A stretch of 59,853 bases of DNA from Hansschlegelia zhihuaiae (GTDB lineage Bacteria; Pseudomonadota; Alphaproteobacteria; Rhizobiales; Methylopilaceae). Each line of letters begins with the position of its first letter. The first letter of the stretch is position 1. Shown here one piece after another: positions 39,024-47,748 of this stretch. The notes below the pieces were generated by a model. The model worked only from the letters and a program-made list of their open reading frames with translations, did no database searches and was not told the origin of the DNA. Made by a program: the position numbers and the translations under genes. The stretch lies in assembly GCF_004103825.1 (NCBI RefSeq), contig NZ_RYFI01000017.1, positions 56,692 through 116,544 of the forward strand, written 5' to 3'.

Positions 39024-40229
39024 TCAGAACGCCGGCAGACCGGTCTGGGCGCGGCCGAGGATCAGCGCATGGACGTCGTGCGCGCCCTCATAGGTGTTCA
39101 CCGCCTCGAGGTTCTGGGCGACGCGCATGACGTGGTAGTCGTCCGCGATTCCGTTGCCGCCATGGATGTCCCGCGCCTCGCGGGCGATCGTGAGCGCCTT
39201 GCCGCAATTGTTGCGCTTGATCAGCGAGACCGCCTCCGGAGCAAGACGGCCCTGATCCATCAGCCGGCCGGCCCTGAGCGCGAGATGCAGGCCGAGCGTG
39301 ATCTCGGTCTGCATGTCCGCGAGCTTCTTCTGGACGAGCTGCGTCTGGGCGAGCGGACGGCCGAACTGCTTTCGGTCAAGCGCGTACTCCCGGGCCGCAT
39401 GCCAGCAGAACTCCGCAGCCCCCATCACGCCCCAGGCGATGCCGTAGCGGGCGCGGGTGAGGCAGGCGAACGGCCCTTTCAGACCCGAGACGTTGGGCAG
39501 CAGCGCGTCCTCGCCGACCTCGACGCCGTTCATGGCGATCTCGCCGGTCGGCGAGGCCCGAAGCGCCAGCTTGCCCTCGATCGCAGGCGTCGACAGGCCC
39601 TTCAGGCCCCGCTCCAGCAGGAAGCCCCGCACCGCGCCGCCATGCGCCTCCGACTTCGCCCAGACCAGCAGCAGGTCGGCGATCGGGGAATTGGTGATCC
39701 ACGTCTTGGTCCCGGTCAGGCGGTAGCCGCCCGGGATGCGTTCAGCCCATGTGCGCATCGCCGCGGGATCGGAGCCGGCGTCGGGCTCGGTCAGGCCGAA
39801 GCAGCCGATGGTTTCGCCGCTCGCGAGCTTCGGCAGCCAGCGCTGGCGCTGCGCCTCGTCGCCGAATGCGAAGATCGGGCGCATCACGAGCGAGGACTGC
39901 ACGCTCATGGCCGAGCGGTAGCCGGAGTCGACCCGCTCGATCTCGCGCGCCGCGAGCCCATAGGCCACATAGCCGAGGCCCGCGCCGCCGTAAGTCCCGG
40001 GCAGCGTCGCGCCGAGCAGGCCGAGCGCTCCCATCTCGGTCATCACGGCGCGGTCGAAGCTCTCGGTCCGGTAGGCGTCGCGGACGCGCGGCATCAGCCG
40101 GTCCTGCGCGTAGGCCCGGGTCGCGTCCCGCACGGCGCGCTCCTCCTCGCGGAGCTCGCCCTCGAGATCGAACGGGTCCGCCCAGTCGAATTCGGGGCCG
40201 GACGCGTCTTGCGGCTGCGGTGCGCTCAT
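39024..40229 (-). CDS. gcdH: Glutaryl-CoA dehydrogenase (acyl-CoA dehydrogenase family)
   Basis: The 401-residue flavoprotein has [25 protein letters not shown] and the catalytic glutamate in [20 protein letters not shown], a context specific to glutaryl-CoA dehydrogenases. An arginine in the [13 protein letters not shown] segment fits glutarate binding. It oxidises and decarboxylates glutaryl-CoA to crotonyl-CoA in lysine and tryptophan breakdown. The ATG at 40229 ([16 protein letters not shown]) is chosen over an upstream start at 40271. Confidence 0.92.
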   Translation of the reverse strand: MSAPQPQDASGPEFDWADPFDLEGELREEERAVRDATRAYAQDRLMPRVRDAYRTESFDRAVMTEMGALGLLGATLPGTYGGAGLGYVAYGLAAREIERVDSGYRSAMSVQSSLVMRPIFAFGDEAQRQRWLPKLASGETIGCFGLTEPDAGSDPAAMRTWAERIPGGYRLTGTKTWITNSPIADLLLVWAKSEAHGGAVRGFLLERGLKGLSTPAIEGKLALRASPTGEIAMNGVEVGEDALLPNVSGLKGPFACLTRARYGIAWGVMGAAEFCWHAAREYALDRKQFGRPLAQTQLVQKKLADMQTEITLGLHLALRAGRLMDQGRLAPEAVSLIKRNNCGKALTIAREARDIHGGNGIADDYHVMRVAQNLEAVNTYEGAHDVHALILGRAQTGLPAF

Positions 40230-40367
40230 GCCGGCCGTCGCTCCGATCCTTGCCGTGCTCCGCAGTCGCATATCGGGCGACGCCGGCCAGCGGAAACCCG
40301 CCGCCTTCCCGGCGGCGCACGACGCGTGCTAGGTCGCGCGACGCCCTGGCCCAGCTGAAAGTCCGCA

Positions 40368-41624
40368 ATGCCCCGCACGGTTCTCGACGTCACACGGCTG
40401 CTGACGCGCGCCGCCCATCCGGTGGCGACCGGGGTCGACCGCGTCGAGCTGGCCTACGCCCGGCGCGCGCTGGCCCAGCCGGAGGGTCGCGCCGGCTTCT
40501 GCGCCATCGTCGGGCGGACGGCGGCGCCACTGCCCTATTCGCGCGTCGCGGCCTTCATCGGAGCGCTCGACGCCAAATGGCGGAGCGGCGGCGGGTCGCA
40601 TGTAGCGGCTCACGCGCTCGCCGCCAGGCTCGGCGCGTCTTTTCCGGCCGAGGACGCGACGCCAGGCGGCGCGGACGACGCCAGGCGGCTCGCGCTCAGG
40701 CTCCGGCTCGACGCTCTGGCGACCACGCGCCGCCCGGCCGTCGCGGCAGGAGACGCTTACGTCCATGTGAGCCACATCCGACTGGACCGGCCAGCCGTTT
40801 TCGAGGCGCTGAAGCGCCGCGGGGCGCGGATCGCGATGCTGATCCACGACCTGATCCCGATCCGCTTCCCGGAATATGGCCGGCCCGGCGAGGACGCACG
40901 GCACCGTCGCCGCATGACGACGGCGCTCGACGTCGCGACGACGCTGATCGCCAATTCCGCCGAGACGGCCCGCGACCTTTCGGCCTTCGCGACCGAGATC
41001 GGGCGAACGCCGCCCGCGATCCTGATCGCGCCGCTCGGCCTCGAAACCGGATTCGCGACCGAAGGGCCGACCCTGAAGGCGACGAAGCCCTATTTCGTCA
41101 CGCTCGGCACGATCGAGCCGCGCAAGAACCACCTGCTGCTGCTCCATATCTGGCGACGGCTCGCCGAGCGTGCGGGAGACGAGACGCCCGCCCTCGTCGT
41201 CGTCGGACGTCGCGGATGGGAGAACGAGATGGTGGTGGATCTTCTGGAGCGGTCGCCGCCGATTCGCCGGCACGTGATCGAGGCCAACGACCTGCCCGAT
41301 GCGGCGCTCGCTGCGTTGATCAAGGGCGCGCGGGCGCTGCTGTTTCCGAGTTTCGCCGAGGGCTACGGCCTGCCGCTCGCGGAAGCGTTGGCGCTCGGCG
41401 CTCCGGTCATCGCCTCGGACCTGCCGGCGTTCCGCGAGATCGCGGGGGACCGGATCGAGACGCTGGACCCGCTCGACGGTCGGGCCTGGGAAGAGGCCGT
41501 GCTGGCCTTCGCCCAGAATCCTTCGACGCGGCGTGACGCCGCGATCCTGCGCGCCCACGGGTTCGAGCCGACGAGCTGGGATGATCATTTCCGCATCGTC
41601 GGCGGGGCTGTCGGCCTCGGCTGA
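40368..41624 (+). CDS. GT4-type glycosyltransferase
   Basis: The 418-residue protein has the GT-B fold of family 4: HDLIPIRFPEY in the acceptor half, YFVTLGTIEPRKNHLLLL at the inter-domain junction, and the nucleotide-sugar E-x7-E motif in FPSFAEGYGLPLAEALALG. Such enzymes add sugars to capsule, exopolysaccharide or LPS chains. It is convergent with the KpsE-like gene, which suggests a role in the same surface polysaccharide. The donor and acceptor are unknown. Confidence 0.9.
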   Translation: MPRTVLDVTRLLTRAAHPVATGVDRVELAYARRALAQPEGRAGFCAIVGRTAAPLPYSRVAAFIGALDAKWRSGGGSHVAAHALAARLGASFPAEDATPGGADDARRLALRLRLDALATTRRPAVAAGDAYVHVSHIRLDRPAVFEALKRRGARIAMLIHDLIPIRFPEYGRPGEDARHRRRMTTALDVATTLIANSAETARDLSAFATEIGRTPPAILIAPLGLETGFATEGPTLKATKPYFVTLGTIEPRKNHLLLLHIWRRLAERAGDETPALVVVGRRGWENEMVVDLLERSPPIRRHVIEANDLPDAALAALIKGARALLFPSFAEGYGLPLAEALALGAPVIASDLPAFREIAGDRIETLDPLDGRAWEEAVLAFAQNPSTRRDAAILRAHGFEPTSWDDHFRIVGGAVGLG

Positions 41625-41649
41625 CGCCGGTCGTCGGGCAGAGAATGCG

Positions 41650-41670
41650 GCGGCGAGCCAGGCTCGCCGC
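41650..41670. terminator. Hairpin between convergent glycosyltransferase and kpsE-like genes
   Basis: A perfect 9-bp stem (GCGGCGAGC / GCTCGCCGC) with a 3-nt loop lies between the two stop codons. There is no T-run on either side, so its strength as an intrinsic terminator is doubtful. Confidence 0.5.
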
Positions 41671-41673
41671 GCG

Positions 41674-43173
41674 TCAGGCGGTATGGTCGCGGATGCCGTA
41701 GAACACCAGCACGCCGATCGCCCAGGCGACGGTCGAACAGACCAACACCAGCAGCACCATCTGCAGGCGCGCCGGATAAAGCGAATCCTCCGGCAGATAC
41801 GGCTCGACATAGGTCGCGAGATAGCGGGACTGCTGCTCGGCCCTCATCCGCGCGGCTTCGACCGCCGTCGTCGCCGCTTCATAGGCCTTTTGCGCGAATT
41901 CGCGCTCGGTCTCCAGCCCCTCGAACTCGTTCAGGGAGGCGGACATGAGCTCCCGCTGACCGGAGTTCTGCAGCGAGCCGATCTTGGCCCGCTCCTGTTC
42001 GATCTGCGAGCGCAACGCGTCGGCCGTCTGGCGCAACACGCGCACGGACGGCGAATCCTTGTTCAGGAACGCCGTGCGGCCGGCGATATCCGCCTCCTGC
42101 TTGGCGAGCTCCTGCTCAAGACCCGCGATCAGCGTGCTTTTGGCCGTGGCTACGGTCATCGGGTCGGTCTGACCCTTTCGGTCGCGATAATCCTGCACGG
42201 CCTTACGAGCCATTTTCAGCCGAAGCTCGGCGCGCGCCTGCTCCTGCTTGGCGAGCGCGATCGCGTCCTCCCGCGCGCGCTCCGAGAGCTTGTTGACGAG
42301 CTTCTCGCTTTCCCGAACCGTTTCGCGCGCGATCCTGAGCGCTTCCTCCGGGGAGAACGCACGAACCGTGAAGGTGATGGTGCTCGAAATCGGCTCGAAA
42401 TAGTTCCACGACACGGAGTTCCAATAGGTCGTCAGGTGCTCGAGCGTGTCCTCGAAGTCATAGGGGCGGTATTTCGCGACGAAATCGGCCTTGTCGCTGG
42501 TGTAGACCCCGCGCAGGTCGAGCGTCCGTTGGAGATTGCCGACGAGCTGCGAGCTCTCGATGAACTGCGAGACGATATAGCTGTCGGAGGTCGTGCTGGT
42601 GGCCGCCACGCCGAGGCCCGTCAGCATGCTCAATGCGTCGGCCGGCGAGGCCATGTCGTCAGCGCCGCGCACCGCGAACCGCGCTTCGGCGACATACTGG
42701 GGAGCGGCGATCAGGCCGTAATAGATCGAGGCCAGCACGGTCGGCAGTCCGATCGCGAGCAGCGCCGAAATCTTGATGAGATTGGTCTTGCCCTTGGCCG
42801 TCGCGGGGCTCGCCGCCCGCACCGGACGCGGCGCCTCGGGCCCCAGAGGCGCTCGGCCCGGAAGCTCACGACGCGGCATCGGCACGACTGTGTTGGCCTG
42901 CTGCCCGGGAGCCGTCGGCACGGGGGCGGGCGCTGACGCGGCCATAGCGCGTTGAAGTCGGCGCGCCGCGCGGCCGCCCACCGTCGACTCGGTCCGCTCG
43001 CCGCCCCCTTGGGGCTGCGACGCGTTCGCCCGTTCGGCGCGCGCTTCCCGGCGCGAGCCGACCTCGCCGGCAAGCTTCGCCGGCCCCGCCTCAGCGAGGC
43101 TTTTCAAGATCGACCGCGCTCTGGCGCCGAGCGGAACGTCGCCGCCGATTGGGGTCGCGCGATTTTCTGACAT
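41674..43173 (-). CDS. KpsE/BexC/CtrB-like capsule polysaccharide export protein
   Basis: The 499-residue protein has a long polar, proline-rich cytoplasmic N terminus (~125 residues), a first transmembrane segment (about 135-155, LLAIGLPTVLASIYYGLI), and a periplasmic Wzz-like domain with coiled coil (about 290-450). The conserved YVEPYLPEDSLYPAR precedes a second transmembrane segment at the C terminus. This is the polysaccharide co-polymerase layout of group 2/3 capsule export. The ATG at 43173 lies inside the upstream ABC gene, an 83-base overlap. A later start would still keep the membrane domain. Confidence 0.88.
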   Translation of the reverse strand: MSENRATPIGGDVPLGARARSILKSLAEAGPAKLAGEVGSRREARAERANASQPQGGGERTESTVGGRAARRLQRAMAASAPAPVPTAPGQQANTVVPMPRRELPGRAPLGPEAPRPVRAASPATAKGKTNLIKISALLAIGLPTVLASIYYGLIAAPQYVAEARFAVRGADDMASPADALSMLTGLGVAATSTTSDSYIVSQFIESSQLVGNLQRTLDLRGVYTSDKADFVAKYRPYDFEDTLEHLTTYWNSVSWNYFEPISSTITFTVRAFSPEEALRIARETVRESEKLVNKLSERAREDAIALAKQEQARAELRLKMARKAVQDYRDRKGQTDPMTVATAKSTLIAGLEQELAKQEADIAGRTAFLNKDSPSVRVLRQTADALRSQIEQERAKIGSLQNSGQRELMSASLNEFEGLETEREFAQKAYEAATTAVEAARMRAEQQSRYLATYVEPYLPEDSLYPARLQMVLLVLVCSTVAWAIGVLVFYGIRDHTA

Positions 43174-43846
43174 TGCGGGTGCGCGCCTCGTTGTCGGCGA
43201 TCTGGCGATACGCCTCGGCCGCCTCGGTGAAATCAGTATAGAACGTTAGCGAACCTTGGTCGAGGACCAATCCCGCGTCGCAATATCCAGCGACCATTTC
43301 GGGCCTCGTCGTGGCCCAGACGACGGTCGCGTCCGCCGTCCGGTCGGCGATCGCCGCGTCAATCTTGGCGACGGTCTCGGGCGGCGCGTTCGGCAGCTTC
43401 TCGTCGACGAAATAGTGGTCGAACTGAAGCGCGAGGGTAAGACCCAGCTGCAGCGCCTTTCGGTCGACGGCGAGGTAGTTGCCCAGCATCTTGCCGCGAA
43501 CGGCCCGCACGCCGCTGAGCTCGATCGCGATCCGGGCCACCTCGTCCGCTTCCACCCCGTAGACGCGCGCGAGGAAGGTGGCGTTCTGGCGGAGCGTCGC
43601 CCTGGAGTCCGTGAAGTTCGAATAGTCGAACGGCCAGCAGGGTTTGCCGATGCGGCGCACCGCGCCCTTGTCGGGATCGACCACCCCGGACAGCAGGCGC
43701 AACACCATGGTGTTGGCGCTGCGGTCGGCGCCGAGCAGCGCGATCCTGCCGCCGACCGGGATCTCGACGCTGACGTCCTTGAGGACCCATTCCTCGTTCT
43801 GGTCCGGCCTGCGATGCTCTTTCCAGACGTTGTGAAGCTCAAACAT
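43091..43846 (-). CDS. KpsT-like ABC ATPase with degenerate nucleotide-binding motifs
   Basis: The 251-residue protein aligns in layout with KpsT/CtrD capsule ATPases (MFELHNVWKEHRRP, VLKDVSVEIPVGGRIALLG). However, Walker A reads GADRSANT, lacking both the last glycine and the lysine. The signature region reads LGNYLAVDRKALQLG instead of a SSGM/LSGGQ-type motif, and the switch-loop histidine is replaced (VVWATTRPEM). Only a Walker B-like HYFVDE remains. ATP hydrolysis is therefore unlikely. The C terminus has an arginine-rich tail overlapping the kpsE-like gene. No KpsM permease gene is in the window. The ATG at 43846 matches family starts; a GTG 12 bases earlier is possible. Confidence 0.85.
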   Translation of the reverse strand: MFELHNVWKEHRRPDQNEEWVLKDVSVEIPVGGRIALLGADRSANTMVLRLLSGVVDPDKGAVRRIGKPCWPFDYSNFTDSRATLRQNATFLARVYGVEADEVARIAIELSGVRAVRGKMLGNYLAVDRKALQLGLTLALQFDHYFVDEKLPNAPPETVAKIDAAIADRTADATVVWATTRPEMVAGYCDAGLVLDQGSLTFYTDFTEAAEAYRQIADNEARTRNVRKSRDPNRRRRSARRQSAVDLEKPR

Positions 43847-44074
43847 CGCGCCCGCCACGTCGTTGGGCGCAGGCTGGAGCCCGAAAGCCGCTTCGCATCG
43901 CGGCCTTCGGCGCTTCGAGCGGATTTGATCGGACGAGCGTCAAGTCGGATTGACCGTCGGCGCGAGACGCTAAAGGGCGGAACGGCATCGTCCCCGAAAG
44001 GCCCGATGATATCGGCGAGATCATGGCCCGCCACGGACGCAGGTCAAGCGCAACGGGCGGGCGCCCGCGGCGCT

Positions 44075-44461
44075 TCAGGCCGAAAGTCTTGCGTCGCCGC
44101 ATGAGAGAGCGTCCGCGACCGCGGCGCGGATCTGGTCAAGAGAGAACGGTTTGGTGACCACGTCGTGGATGAGGGCGTCGAGATTCGCGGCGCGCTCGCG
44201 CTGGTCGGCGTAGCCGGTCATCAGCAGGATCGTCATGGCCGGACGTTCGCGCGCGGCCGCGAGCGCGAGCGCGATGCCGTCCATCACCGGCATGCGGATG
44301 TCGGTGAGCAGCAGGTCGAAGCCCTCCGGCTCGGCCGTCAGCTTGTCGAAGGCGTCGGCGCCGTCGATCGCCGCCGTCACCTGATGGCCGTCGAGTTCGA
44401 GCGCCCGCTTGACGAAGGCGCGCACGGCGTCCTCGTCGTCGGTCAGCAGAATGCGCGCCAT
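44075..44461 (-). CDS. Single-domain response regulator
   Basis: The 128-residue receiver domain has the acidic pair TDDEDA near residue 8, phosphoacceptor Asp in LLLTDIRMPVMDG (around 53), the conserved Thr in LLMTGYAD and Lys in VVTKPFS. There is no output domain. It resembles the CpdR group of alphaproteobacterial regulators, which direct ClpXP proteolysis in the cell cycle, but I cannot assign it to CpdR with confidence. It lies 12 bp downstream of hpt on the same strand, as in other Rhizobiales. Confidence 0.88.
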   Translation of the reverse strand: MARILLTDDEDAVRAFVKRALELDGHQVTAAIDGADAFDKLTAEPEGFDLLLTDIRMPVMDGIALALAAARERPAMTILLMTGYADQRERAANLDALIHDVVTKPFSLDQIRAAVADALSCGDARLSA

Positions 44462-44473
44462 CGGCCGCCTCCC

Positions 44474-45019
44474 TCAACTCGCTTCGTCGGCGTCGACCTC
44501 GACCACGCCGACGAAAGGCAGTTCACGATAGGCGTGGGCGACATCCATGCCGTAGCCCACGACGAATTGGTCCGGACAGCGAAAGCCCACGAGATCGGCG
44601 TCGATGCGGACGGCTCTCTTGTGCGGCTTCTCGAGAAGGACGCAGCTCAGCACCCTGCGGGCGCCGCGCGCGGCCATCAGGTCCTTGGCGAACGCCAGCG
44701 TGCGGCCCGACTCGAGGATGTCGTCGACCAGCAGCACGTCGCGGCCCGCTATGTCGCTGTCGACGTCATGCACGATCCGGACGGCGCCTGTCGACGCCGT
44801 CTGGTCGCGATAGCTCGACAGCGAGATGAACTCGACCTCGGGCGCGAGACCCGCGGCGTGCAGCGCGCGGATCAGGTCCGCGGCGAACACGAAGCTGCCC
44901 TTCAGAACCGCGACGACCAAAAGACGCTCGGTCCCGAGCGCCGCTATTTCGCGCGCGAGATCAGCGTTCCGCTTGGCGATCGCTTCCGCGGAGAACAGCA
45001 CGTTGACGCGGCGGCCCAT
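44474..45019 (-). CDS. hpt: Hypoxanthine phosphoribosyltransferase
   Basis: The 181-residue protein is a type I PRTase with LLVVAVLKGSFVFAADL near the N terminus and the PRPP loop VLLVDDILESGRTL. KPHKRAVRIDADLVGF and the C-terminal YGMDVAHAYRELPFVGV are typical of bacterial HPRT. It salvages hypoxanthine and guanine to IMP and GMP. It lies between the zinc-ribbon gene and the response regulator on the minus strand with short gaps, likely one operon. Confidence 0.95.
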   Translation of the reverse strand: MGRRVNVLFSAEAIAKRNADLAREIAALGTERLLVVAVLKGSFVFAADLIRALHAAGLAPEVEFISLSSYRDQTASTGAVRIVHDVDSDIAGRDVLLVDDILESGRTLAFAKDLMAARGARRVLSCVLLEKPHKRAVRIDADLVGFRCPDQFVVGYGMDVAHAYRELPFVGVVEVDADEAS

Positions 45020-45037
45020 CGGCCCTCCAGTTCAAAA

Positions 45038-45844
45038 TCAGCGGGCCGCCGAGGCGACCAGGTCCCGACGCGCGAGGAAGCGCACGGCGATGCCGCGGCC
45101 GTCGGCCGGCGGCGAAGCGAGGCGAGCCCGGAAGGCGGCGCTTTCGCCCGGCGCCAACTTGGCGCGCGCCGCCACCGTGGTCCAGGCATAGAGTTCGCGA
45201 TCGCCGCCGCCCGTGACGGCGAGACGCAGGCGCGGCACGTCGACCGCCTCGCGGGAATCATTGCGCACCACGCCGGTCACCAGCAGAAGCGGCACCCCCT
45301 CCTCGATCTCCTCGACGGATTTCAGCTCGTCGATCGAAAGCCCGCGGACGTTCACGGGCAGCCCAACCGCGGCGTAGAGCGAGGCGAGCGACGGCGCGGC
45401 GCGCACCAGCGCGACACGTTCTCCGACCACGATTCCGCAGGCCGCGACTCCGAGCGCCGCAGCGACGGCGACAGGCCGCACCTTCAGGATAATCCTACGG
45501 CTCGGCCGTCGCGCGCGACGCGGCGCCGCCGTGCTCGGCAATCGGCTGCGGGGAGCGAACCAGCGCCGAGCGCCCACGGCCGCCTCGGCCTGGCCGGCGT
45601 CCGGAGCCGCCCGCTGTCGCTCGGCTTCTACGCTGTCGACCGCGTCGATGAAATGCGCGTCCTCGAGGCTCGGGATCGGATCGAGCTCAACTTCCGGGGC
45701 GCCCGGCGCGATGAGCTCGGGTTCGGGTTCGGGGCTCGCGAACCACTGCGTGCGGCAGCGCGCGCAACGGACTTTCCGGCCGCCCCCGAGGGTCTCGGGG
45801 CTGATGCGGTAGCTCGCCTCGCAGGATGGGCAGGTTATGGTCAT
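45038..45844 (-). CDS. Zinc-ribbon (MJ0042 type) / DUF3426 membrane protein
   Basis: The 268-residue protein has an MJ0042 zinc finger at its N terminus (Cys5, Cys8, Cys27, Cys30), a long acidic linker, and one transmembrane segment around 125-145. An extracytoplasmic DUF3426 domain follows, ending in LAPGESAAFRARLASPPADG. Its function is unknown. The frame is open to 45955, but the ATG at 45844 begins with the zinc finger. It diverges from ftsE, with a CtrA-type box between them, which is its conserved place in Rhizobiales. Confidence 0.9.
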   Translation of the reverse strand: MTITCPSCEASYRISPETLGGGRKVRCARCRTQWFASPEPEPELIAPGAPEVELDPIPSLEDAHFIDAVDSVEAERQRAAPDAGQAEAAVGARRWFAPRSRLPSTAAPRRARRPSRRIILKVRPVAVAAALGVAACGIVVGERVALVRAAPSLASLYAAVGLPVNVRGLSIDELKSVEEIEEGVPLLLVTGVVRNDSREAVDVPRLRLAVTGGGDRELYAWTTVAARAKLAPGESAAFRARLASPPADGRGIAVRFLARRDLVASAAR

Positions 45845-45924
45845 GGCGTCCGATCGGGCGCGCCGGCGCGAGCGGGTTTCGGGCGCACCGGAGAGGCGTC
45901 GTCCACGACCTCGCCACTTTATCG

Positions 45925-45939
45925 TTAATGGCTCGTTAA
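45925..45939. promoter_or_regulatory. CtrA-type binding site (TTAA-N7-TTAA)
   Basis: TTAATGGCTCGTTAA matches the alphaproteobacterial cell-cycle regulator CtrA consensus TTAA-N7-TTAA exactly. It lies 81 bp upstream of the zinc-ribbon start and 56 bp upstream of the ftsE start, in an otherwise G+C-rich region. It is suited to control either or both genes. Confidence 0.6.
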
Positions 45940-45994
45940 AATCTCCCCGCCACAAGGGGGGCTACGCTCTTGATCGTCGCTGGAGGCGCCGCCG

Positions 45995-46654
45995 ATGCTG
46001 CGATTCGAGAATGTCGGCCTGCGCTACGGCCTCGGCCCCGAGGTGCTGCGCGACCTGACCTTCGAGATCGAGCCGAATTCGTTCCAGTTCCTGACGGGAC
46101 CGTCGGGGGCGGGCAAGACCTCGCTGCTGCGCCTGATGTTCCTCGCGCTGAAGCCCACGCGGGGCCTGGTCAGGATTTTCGGCCGCGACATCCTCACTTT
46201 GCCCCAGCGCGAATTGCCGTCGCTGCGCCGCCGGGTCGGCGTGGTGTTCCAGGACTTCCGGCTGCTCGACCACATGACGACCTATGAGAACGTCGCGCTC
46301 CCGCTCCGCGTCGCGGGCCGCGAGGAGGCGAGCTATCGGGCGGAGGTCGTGGAGCTCCTCGGCTGGGTGGGACTCGGCGAGAAGCTCGACGCGCTGCCTC
46401 TCGTGCTCTCGGGCGGCGAAAAGCAGCGCGCCGCGATCGCCCGGGCGCTCGTCGCCCAGCCGGAGCTGCTGCTCGCCGACGAGCCGACCGGCAATGTCGA
46501 TCCGCAGCTCGCCCGCCGCATCCTCAGGCTGTTCGTCGAGCTGCACAAATCCGGCACCTCCGTGGTCATCGCGACCCACGACATCGCCCTCATGGACCTG
46601 GTGGACGCGCGCCGCCTGGTGCTCCATGACGGCCGCCTGCACGTCTACGAATGA
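45995..46654 (+). CDS. ftsE: Cell division ATP-binding protein FtsE
   Basis: The 219-residue ABC ATPase has intact Walker A GPSGAGKT, signature LSGGEKQRAAIARAL, Walker B LLLADEPTGNVD and the switch-loop ATHD. It begins MLRFENVGLRYGLGPEVL. FtsEX is an ABC-type transmembrane signal device that activates periplasmic peptidoglycan hydrolases at the septum. Its stop overlaps the ftsX start (ATGA). The M23 and MepA hydrolases in this window are possible but unproven targets. Confidence 0.96.
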   Translation: MLRFENVGLRYGLGPEVLRDLTFEIEPNSFQFLTGPSGAGKTSLLRLMFLALKPTRGLVRIFGRDILTLPQRELPSLRRRVGVVFQDFRLLDHMTTYENVALPLRVAGREEASYRAEVVELLGWVGLGEKLDALPLVLSGGEKQRAAIARALVAQPELLLADEPTGNVDPQLARRILRLFVELHKSGTSVVIATHDIALMDLVDARRLVLHDGRLHVYE

Positions 46655-47664
46655 CCGCCCGGCAAGGCGCGGCGCCCGCCGACCGGCGCCCGAACCCTGC
46701 ACCTTCCGCGGCCGCCGCGCCGCAAGTCCGTGAGCAGTCGAAGCCCGTCAGGTCCCCCCAGCGGCGGCGGCTCGGCCCGATCGTGCCGGCCTCCTCGGTG
46801 TCCGGCCGCACCCTGATGATCGTGATCGCGATCATGACCTATCTCGCCTCGCTCACCGCGGGCGGCGTCGACCTGACGCGGCGCACCGCCGCCGGCTGGG
46901 AGCGCGACGTCGTGCGCGAGACCACGGTGCAGATCCGCCCCGCAGAGGGCCGCGACCTCGACGCCGCCGCTGCGACCGTCGAGCGGCTCGCCCGCGCGAC
47001 GCCCGGCGTCGCGGACGTCCGCGCCTATTCGGACGCCGAGACCGCCCGTCTGCTCGAGCCCTGGCTGGGCTCCGGGCTTTCGCTCGCGGAGCTTCCGATC
47101 CCGCGGCTCGTGGTCCTGAAGCTGGCGGAGGACGCGGCCTTCGACCCGGTCGCCTTCAAACGGACGCTGGAGCGCGAGGCGCCGGGCGCGACGCTCGACG
47201 ACCACCGCCGCTTCCTCGACCGGCTGGTCGCCATGGCGCGCGCCGTGGTGTGGTTCGGCGTCGCGGTGCTCGCGCTGATGCTCGCCGCGACCGTGCTGTC
47301 GGTGGTGTTCGCGACCCGCGGCGCGATGGCGTCGAACCGCGACATCGTCCAGGTCCTGCATTTCGTCGGCGCGCGCGACAGCTATATCGCCCGGCAGTTC
47401 CAGAGCCGATTCCTGCGGCTCGGGCTGAAAGGCGGGCTGGTCGGCGGAGCGGCCGCGATCGTGACCTTCCTGATCGCCGAGCTCATGACCTCGCAAGGCG
47501 TCGGCAGCGCGACCGTAGACCAGATGGATGCGCTGTTCGGCGCCTTCGAGATCGGCGCCTCGGCCTATGCCGGGGTGGTGGCGATCGTGCTTTTGATCGC
47601 GCTTCTGACCGCCGTCACCTCTCGCGTCACCGTCTACCGGGCCTTGCGGGCGATGAACCGGTGA
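46651..47664 (+). CDS. ftsX: Cell division protein FtsX
   Basis: The 337-residue protein has a proline/arginine-rich cytoplasmic N terminus and a first transmembrane segment near 52-72. A periplasmic domain (about 75-190) and three C-terminal transmembrane segments (near 200, 260 and 305) follow, with the FtsX-type cytoplasmic loop ASNRDIVQVLHFVGARDSYIA. It is the membrane partner of FtsE. The ATG overlaps the ftsE stop codon by four bases. Confidence 0.93.
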   Translation: MTARQGAAPADRRPNPAPSAAAAPQVREQSKPVRSPQRRRLGPIVPASSVSGRTLMIVIAIMTYLASLTAGGVDLTRRTAAGWERDVVRETTVQIRPAEGRDLDAAAATVERLARATPGVADVRAYSDAETARLLEPWLGSGLSLAELPIPRLVVLKLAEDAAFDPVAFKRTLEREAPGATLDDHRRFLDRLVAMARAVVWFGVAVLALMLAATVLSVVFATRGAMASNRDIVQVLHFVGARDSYIARQFQSRFLRLGLKGGLVGGAAAIVTFLIAELMTSQGVGSATVDQMDALFGAFEIGASAYAGVVAIVLLIALLTAVTSRVTVYRALRAMNR

Positions 47665-47748
47665 CGCTCGATGTGGCGCGCCCACAGGGCCCCGCGGCCG
47701 CGCTTGCCGCGTTTCGCCGCAAGGCGCAGTGTGCCGATGTGAACCGAC

